Origin: Acetobacteraceae bacterium
GTDB lineage: Bacteria > Pseudomonadota > Alphaproteobacteria > Acetobacterales > Acetobacteraceae
Direction: 5' to 3'
NCBI GenBank assembly: GCA_947462945.1
Contig: CANHTE010000020.1
Location: 1 to 9,393, forward strand
DNA length: 9,393 bases
Notes under the pieces: model-generated
Database searches by the model: none
The model's input: only the letters and a program-made list of their open reading frames with translations
Told to the model about the DNA's origin: nothing
Part shown: piece by piece, positions 6,456 to 9,393 of the stretch
Position numbering within the stretch: the stretch's first letter is position 1
How the letters are laid out: every line of letters begins with the position of its first letter
Made by a program: the position numbers and the translations under genes

Positions 6456-6650
6456 TCAGCGCCAGTGGCGCTGGTAGCCGTGGTTGTATCCGCCGCGATA
6501 CACCGGCTGCTGATAGGCATAGCTGCGGCCATAGCCGCCACCGCCGTAATGGCCGCGATGATGCGGGCCAACGCAGGCGGATAGCGTGCCCAAGAGCACC
6601 ACGGCGCCGAGGATGCGAACCAAAGGAAGGCGGGTGAATGTGCGGGCCAT
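6456..6650 (-). CDS. Small lipoprotein with a Gly/Tyr/His/Arg-rich tail
   Basis: A 64-residue predicted lipoprotein. After a basic N-terminus (MARTFTRLPLVR) comes a hydrophobic stretch ending in the lipobox L23-S24-A25-C26, so signal peptidase II should cut before C26. The mature part is only 39 residues and consists mostly of Gly, Tyr, His and Arg (for example GGGGYGRSYAY and RGGYNHGYQRHWR), with no recognisable domain. ATG 6650-6648 is chosen because GGAGG lies 5 nt upstream. Starting further up at 6728 would add 26 residues ahead of the signal sequence. The 90 bp between it and the Pat-like gene may contain its own promoter, but I see no convincing one. It converges with the M19 gene, the two stops being 7 bp apart. 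Short His/Tyr/Gly-rich envelope proteins of this kind are common in proteobacteria and their function is unknown. Confidence 0.75.
   Translation of the reverse strand: MARTFTRLPLVRILGAVVLLGTLSACVGPHHRGHYGGGGYGRSYAYQQPVYRGGYNHGYQRHWR
6457..6473. terminator. Possible bidirectional hairpin between convergent genes
   Basis: CAGCGCC-AGT-GGCGCTG forms a perfect 7-bp stem with a 3-nt loop. It begins 8 nt after the M19 stop and overlaps the last codons of the convergent lipoprotein gene. A second 6-bp stem just before it (GCGCGG at 6438-6443 with CCGCGC at 6450-6455) spans the M19 stop. Neither is followed by a T-run on either strand, so intrinsic termination is uncertain; the hairpin might instead protect 3' ends. 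Confidence 0.3.
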
Positions 6651-6655
6651 GATGG

Positions 6656-6660
6656 CCTCC
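6656..6660 (-). promoter_or_regulatory. Ribosome binding site of the lipoprotein gene
   Basis: On the minus strand the bases read GGAGG, then a 5-nt spacer (CCATC), then ATG 6650-6648. This fixes the start directly before the basic n-region of the lipoprotein signal peptide and argues against the upstream in-frame ATG at 6728. Confidence 0.7.
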
Positions 6661-6740
6661 GTAGGCGGCGGGGTTGGGGAGCCACCTGAGGCAACAAGAC
6701 CCCCACCACATGGCCGCACCACGCCCAAATCAAGGCGAAA

Positions 6741-9308
6741 TCAAAGCGCCTTCTTTGCCAGCATGATCTCGGCATCCTCCGCGCTGCGCGCCAGGGTGAA
6801 ACCCAGCTTGCGCATGAAGGCCTGCATGGGCGCGTTATCCGCCAGAACATGGCCGATGATCTCGGTGATACCCTCGGCCCGCGCCCAGTCCATGGCGCGC
6901 TCCATCAGATGGCGCGCGAGGCCAGTGCCCTTGCCGGCCGGGCTCACCACCACCGCGAATTCCGCCGTATGGCCGCCGCCTTCGCGGATGATGCGCGCCG
7001 TGCCGAAATTGCGCCCCTCCCGCGTGGCGATGAAGGCCATCTCACGCCCGTAATCAATCTGGGTGAGGCGAGCGAGCATGGCCGGCGGCAATTCCTTCAT
7101 GCTGGAAAAGAAGCGAAAGCGCATATCCTCGGCCGGCAATTCCCGGGCGAATTCGCCTTGCATGGCCGCATCCTCCGGCCGGATCGGCCGCACTTCAAAG
7201 ACGCGCCCATCGCGCGCGGTGAAGTCCCCCACCAAGGCGGCCGGATAGGGCGGAATGGCGAGCAACGCTGCCTCGCCTTCCGCGCGCAGCTTCAGCCCCG
7301 CATCAGCGGCCAACACGCCCGAAGCATCGGCAAAGAGCGGATTGACGCTGACCGAAGCGATCTCCGGGAAATCCACCTGCAACTGGCTCAGGCGCACCAG
7401 CGCATCGGCGATGGCGGGCTCATTCACCGCCGGCCGGTCCCGGAACCCCGGCAACAGGCGAGAGAGGCGCGTGCGCGCAATCAGCCCATGGGCCAGCGGC
7501 AGGTTGAGCGGCGGCAAATCCAGCGCTTCATCGCGCGCGATATCCGCCGTGGTGCCGCCCTGGCCAAAGCCGATCCAGGGGCCGAACATCGCGTCCTCAC
7601 CCAGTCGCAAGCGCAATTCCATCATTCCGGGCTGTGCCATGCGCTGCACCAGGAAGCCTTGAAACACCGTGCCCGGCGCGCGCCGCGCGACTTCCTCCTG
7701 CATGGTCTGGGCGGCCAGGCGCACCGTGTCGAAATGCCGAAGGTTGAGCACCACGCCGCCCACCTCGCTTTTGTGGCGCAGCAAGGCGCGCGCCTTCAGC
7801 GCCACGGGCGCACCCAGCGCCACCGCGGCCACCGCCGCCTCGGTCGCGCTGGCGCAAAGCCGGGGCGGCAACACGGCAATGCCATAGGCGGCCAGCACGC
7901 TCAGCGCCTCATCCTCGAACAATTCCCGCCGGCCGGCTGCGCGCGCCGCCGCGAAAATCGCGCGCACGGCCGCGCGATCGGGCGTGATGTCCAGCACATC
8001 CGAGCCCGGCAATTCGGCGGCTGTCGCGCGGTTGCGGCGCTCGGCCGCCAGATGCGCCGCACCGCGCACCACGGCCTCCGGCGTTTGGAAAACCGGCAGG
8101 CCCGCTTCGGTCAGGGCCGCGCGCTCGGCCTGGGCGCTGGCCTCGCCCGTCCAGCCCAGCAGGATGGGGGCGCCGCGATTGCCGCGCGCGGCCGTGGCAA
8201 AACCTGACACCGGGGCCGCCGCCTGCTCGGGCGCGTGCAGGGCGATGACCACATCCACTTCCGGCGCTCCCGCCAGCAACTTGGCGGCGGTGGCCAGATC
8301 CCCGCCCGCAGCGCCGCCCAATGAGAGCGGATTGCGCGCCTCCCACCCGGGCGGCAGCAGGGGCGCGAGTGCCGTGCAGGTCGCCTCGCTGAACTGGGCC
8401 AGCCGCAGCCCCTGCGCCAGCGCCGCATCGGCAGCGAGGCGCGCCATGCCCAGCCCATTGCCCAGGATCGCCAGGCGATCCCCCTGCCCTGCGCCGCCAC
8501 GCGGCTTGGTGCGGGCCAGCGTCTCGGCCGCGGCCAGCCACTCCTCGAAGCCCTCGGCGCGCAGCACGCCGGCGCGGCGCAGCACGGCCGCCATCACCCC
8601 ATCGGAAACGCCATCCGGGTCCTCCAGCCGGCCGCCGGCGCGCAGCGCCAGGACCGGGCGGGTGCGCGCCGTGGCCCGCGCCGCCGAGACGAAATGCTGG
8701 CGCTGCTTGATGCGCCGCACCTCGAGCAACACGCAGGAAGTCGTGGTATCCCGCGCCAGCCAATCCAGCCCGGCCGCAAATCCCAGCCCATCATTCGCGC
8801 CAATGCCGATGACATGGCTGAAGCCCAGGCCCTCGGCGCTGGCCCAATCCAGCACGGCCCGCGCAATGGCGGAGGATTGCGCCATCAAAGCCAACTTCCC
8901 CGGCCGGATCGGCATGTGGGAGAGCGTGGCGTTCAACCCGATGGAGGGCAGCGCGATGCCGAAGCTGCGCTCCCCCAGCACGCGCAACCCGGCGGCGGCG
9001 GCCATGGCGGCCAGGCCCGGGGCCGCGGTGGGAACCACCACGGCAAAGCAGCCCAGGGCGGCCAGGCGGGCCAGTTCCGCTCCCTGTGCTGCGGGCGGCA
9101 CGCACAGGATGGCAAGGTCCGGTACGCCCTCGGGGGTGGCAAAGGCATCGCCCATCAGCGCGCCCTGAAACCCGCCGGCGGCGAGGTTGCGCGCCAGGAT
9201 GGCCGATTCAGGCAGGCCAGGATCAGCGCGCAGCAGGACGGAGCGAGGCCGGAACAGGGCGGTCTCGCGGAACCCTTTGACCGGCAGGCCGGTGAGGAGG
9301 AGCGACAT
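6741..9308 (-). CDS. Pat-like protein: NDP-forming acyl-CoA synthetase module fused to C-terminal GNAT acetyltransferase
   Basis: An 855-residue protein with the domain order of the Pat/PatZ (YfiQ) lysine acetyltransferases: a CoA-binding Rossmann-like domain (about 10-130), a succinyl-CoA-ligase-like domain (about 135-280), a linker region with a further flavodoxin-like part (about 280-430), an ATP-grasp domain (about 450-680; VALKARALLRHKSEVGGV, FGQGGTT, VNPLF), and a GNAT domain (about 700-850). The GNAT part has E783 in TAEFAVVV, where Pat enzymes carry their catalytic Glu, and the acetyl-CoA loop AGKGTGLA (791-798). In ADP-forming acyl-CoA synthetases the phosphorylated His lies in an SHTG motif after the KSG/LRAG segment. 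Here that region reads RLEDPDGVSDGV (227-238) with no His, so the synthetase half is probably a sensor, not an enzyme. The likely role is acetylation of acetyl-CoA synthetase or other proteins. The start is ATG 9308, with AAGG 7 nt upstream. E. coli PatZ has a similar length. Confidence 0.88.
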   Translation of the reverse strand: MSLLLTGLPVKGFRETALFRPRSVLLRADPGLPESAILARNLAAGGFQGALMGDAFATPEGVPDLAILCVPPAAQGAELARLAALGCFAVVVPTAAPGLAAMAAAAGLRVLGERSFGIALPSIGLNATLSHMPIRPGKLALMAQSSAIARAVLDWASAEGLGFSHVIGIGANDGLGFAAGLDWLARDTTTSCVLLEVRRIKQRQHFVSAARATARTRPVLALRAGGRLEDPDGVSDGVMAAVLRRAGVLRAEGFEEWLAAAETLARTKPRGGAGQGDRLAILGNGLGMARLAADAALAQGLRLAQFSEATCTALAPLLPPGWEARNPLSLGGAAGGDLATAAKLLAGAPEVDVVIALHAPEQAAAPVSGFATAARGNRGAPILLGWTGEASAQAERAALTEAGLPVFQTPEAVVRGAAHLAAERRNRATAAELPGSDVLDITPDRAAVRAIFAAARAAGRRELFEDEALSVLAAYGIAVLPPRLCASATEAAVAAVALGAPVALKARALLRHKSEVGGVVLNLRHFDTVRLAAQTMQEEVARRAPGTVFQGFLVQRMAQPGMMELRLRLGEDAMFGPWIGFGQGGTTADIARDEALDLPPLNLPLAHGLIARTRLSRLLPGFRDRPAVNEPAIADALVRLSQLQVDFPEIASVSVNPLFADASGVLAADAGLKLRAEGEAALLAIPPYPAALVGDFTARDGRVFEVRPIRPEDAAMQGEFARELPAEDMRFRFFSSMKELPPAMLARLTQIDYGREMAFIATREGRNFGTARIIREGGGHTAEFAVVVSPAGKGTGLARHLMERAMDWARAEGITEIIGHVLADNAPMQAFMRKLGFTLARSAEDAEIMLAKKAL

Positions 9309-9393
9309 GGGGGCACCTTACCAGATATTGCAGCGCAGCATGTGTGCCTCGCAAACATTCCTGACAGGCGCCCGGCAGCTTGCTAGCCTTCCC
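9309..9393. other. Non-coding region upstream of the Pat-like gene
   Basis: These 85 bases carry no credible reading frame. They hold the AAGG Shine-Dalgarno of the leftward Pat-like gene (9316-9319). Its promoter should lie here, but no convincing leftward -35/-10 pair is visible. A better candidate points rightward at 9361-9389, which suggests that this is a divergent intergenic region cut by the window edge. Confidence 0.6.
9361..9389 (+). promoter_or_regulatory. Candidate sigma-70-type promoter pointing off the right edge
   Basis: CTGACA (9361-9366) matches the TTGACA -35 box at five of six positions. After a 17-nt spacer comes TAGCCT (9384-9389), which keeps the T-A----T positions of the -10 box. 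GC-rich -10 boxes of this kind are plausible in GC-rich alphaproteobacteria. If real, it drives a gene beyond 9393, divergent from the Pat-like gene. Confidence 0.35.

Noticed and set aside
6849..8207. Long open frame on the plus strand (452 codons) opposite the Pat-like gene
   Set aside because: The His/Arg/Gly-rich translation with no domain is typical of an antisense shadow. The minus-strand frame is a coherent multidomain protein.
9325..9354. Leftward promoter TTGCGA, 18-nt spacer, CAATAT for the Pat-like gene
   Set aside because: The implied transcription start would fall on or beyond the AAGG ribosome site (9316-9319), and the -10 match is poor.
9367..9383. Possible sigma-54 promoter around GGC...CTTGC
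   Set aside because: No GG and GC pair has the required 10-nt separation.

Overview
This is a GC-rich bacterial window that is almost fully coding. Strong GC bias at third codon positions, frequent GTG starts, very tight gene packing and the gene content suggest an alphaproteobacterium, probably of the Acetobacteraceae/Roseomonas type. That assignment is an impression from composition and protein style, not a phylogenetic result. I see no mobile element, CRISPR array, tRNA, rRNA or frameshifted gene.

Layout. Positions 1-4388 hold a five-gene operon transcribed leftward. In transcription order it encodes an ArgE/DapE-type M20 deacylase (4388-3045), a Zn-dependent hydantoinase/carbamoylase-type M20 amidohydrolase (3048-1774), a second tandem copy of that family (1777-545), a RimJ/RimL-like GNAT acetyltransferase (548-48), and the first 15 codons of an MlrC-like M81 metallopeptidase that runs off the left edge. 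Each of the three internal junctions is a GTGA overlap of stop and start, and the last is a 2-nt gap, so the genes are surely co-transcribed and probably translationally coupled. Only 48 bp away, a divergent two-gene operon runs rightward: an acetylpolyamine-amidohydrolase-type member of the histone deacetylase superfamily (4437-5465), overlapping by ATGA with an M19 membrane-dipeptidase family protein (5462-6448).

This operon converges with a small lipoprotein gene (6650-6456). Upstream of that on the minus strand lies a large Pat-like fusion of an NDP-forming acyl-CoA synthetase module with a C-terminal GNAT domain (9308-6741). The last 85 bases are non-coding and may carry a rightward promoter for a gene beyond the window.

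How the genes may work together. The two divergent operons bring together six metal-dependent amide-bond hydrolases from four unrelated folds or families (three M20, one M81, one HDAC-fold, one M19) and one small acetyltransferase. The best reading is a catabolic or salvage locus for N-acylated, N-carbamoylated or unusual peptide or polyamine compounds. The substrate cannot be read from the sequence. The Pat-like protein and the lipoprotein look like separate housekeeping neighbours.
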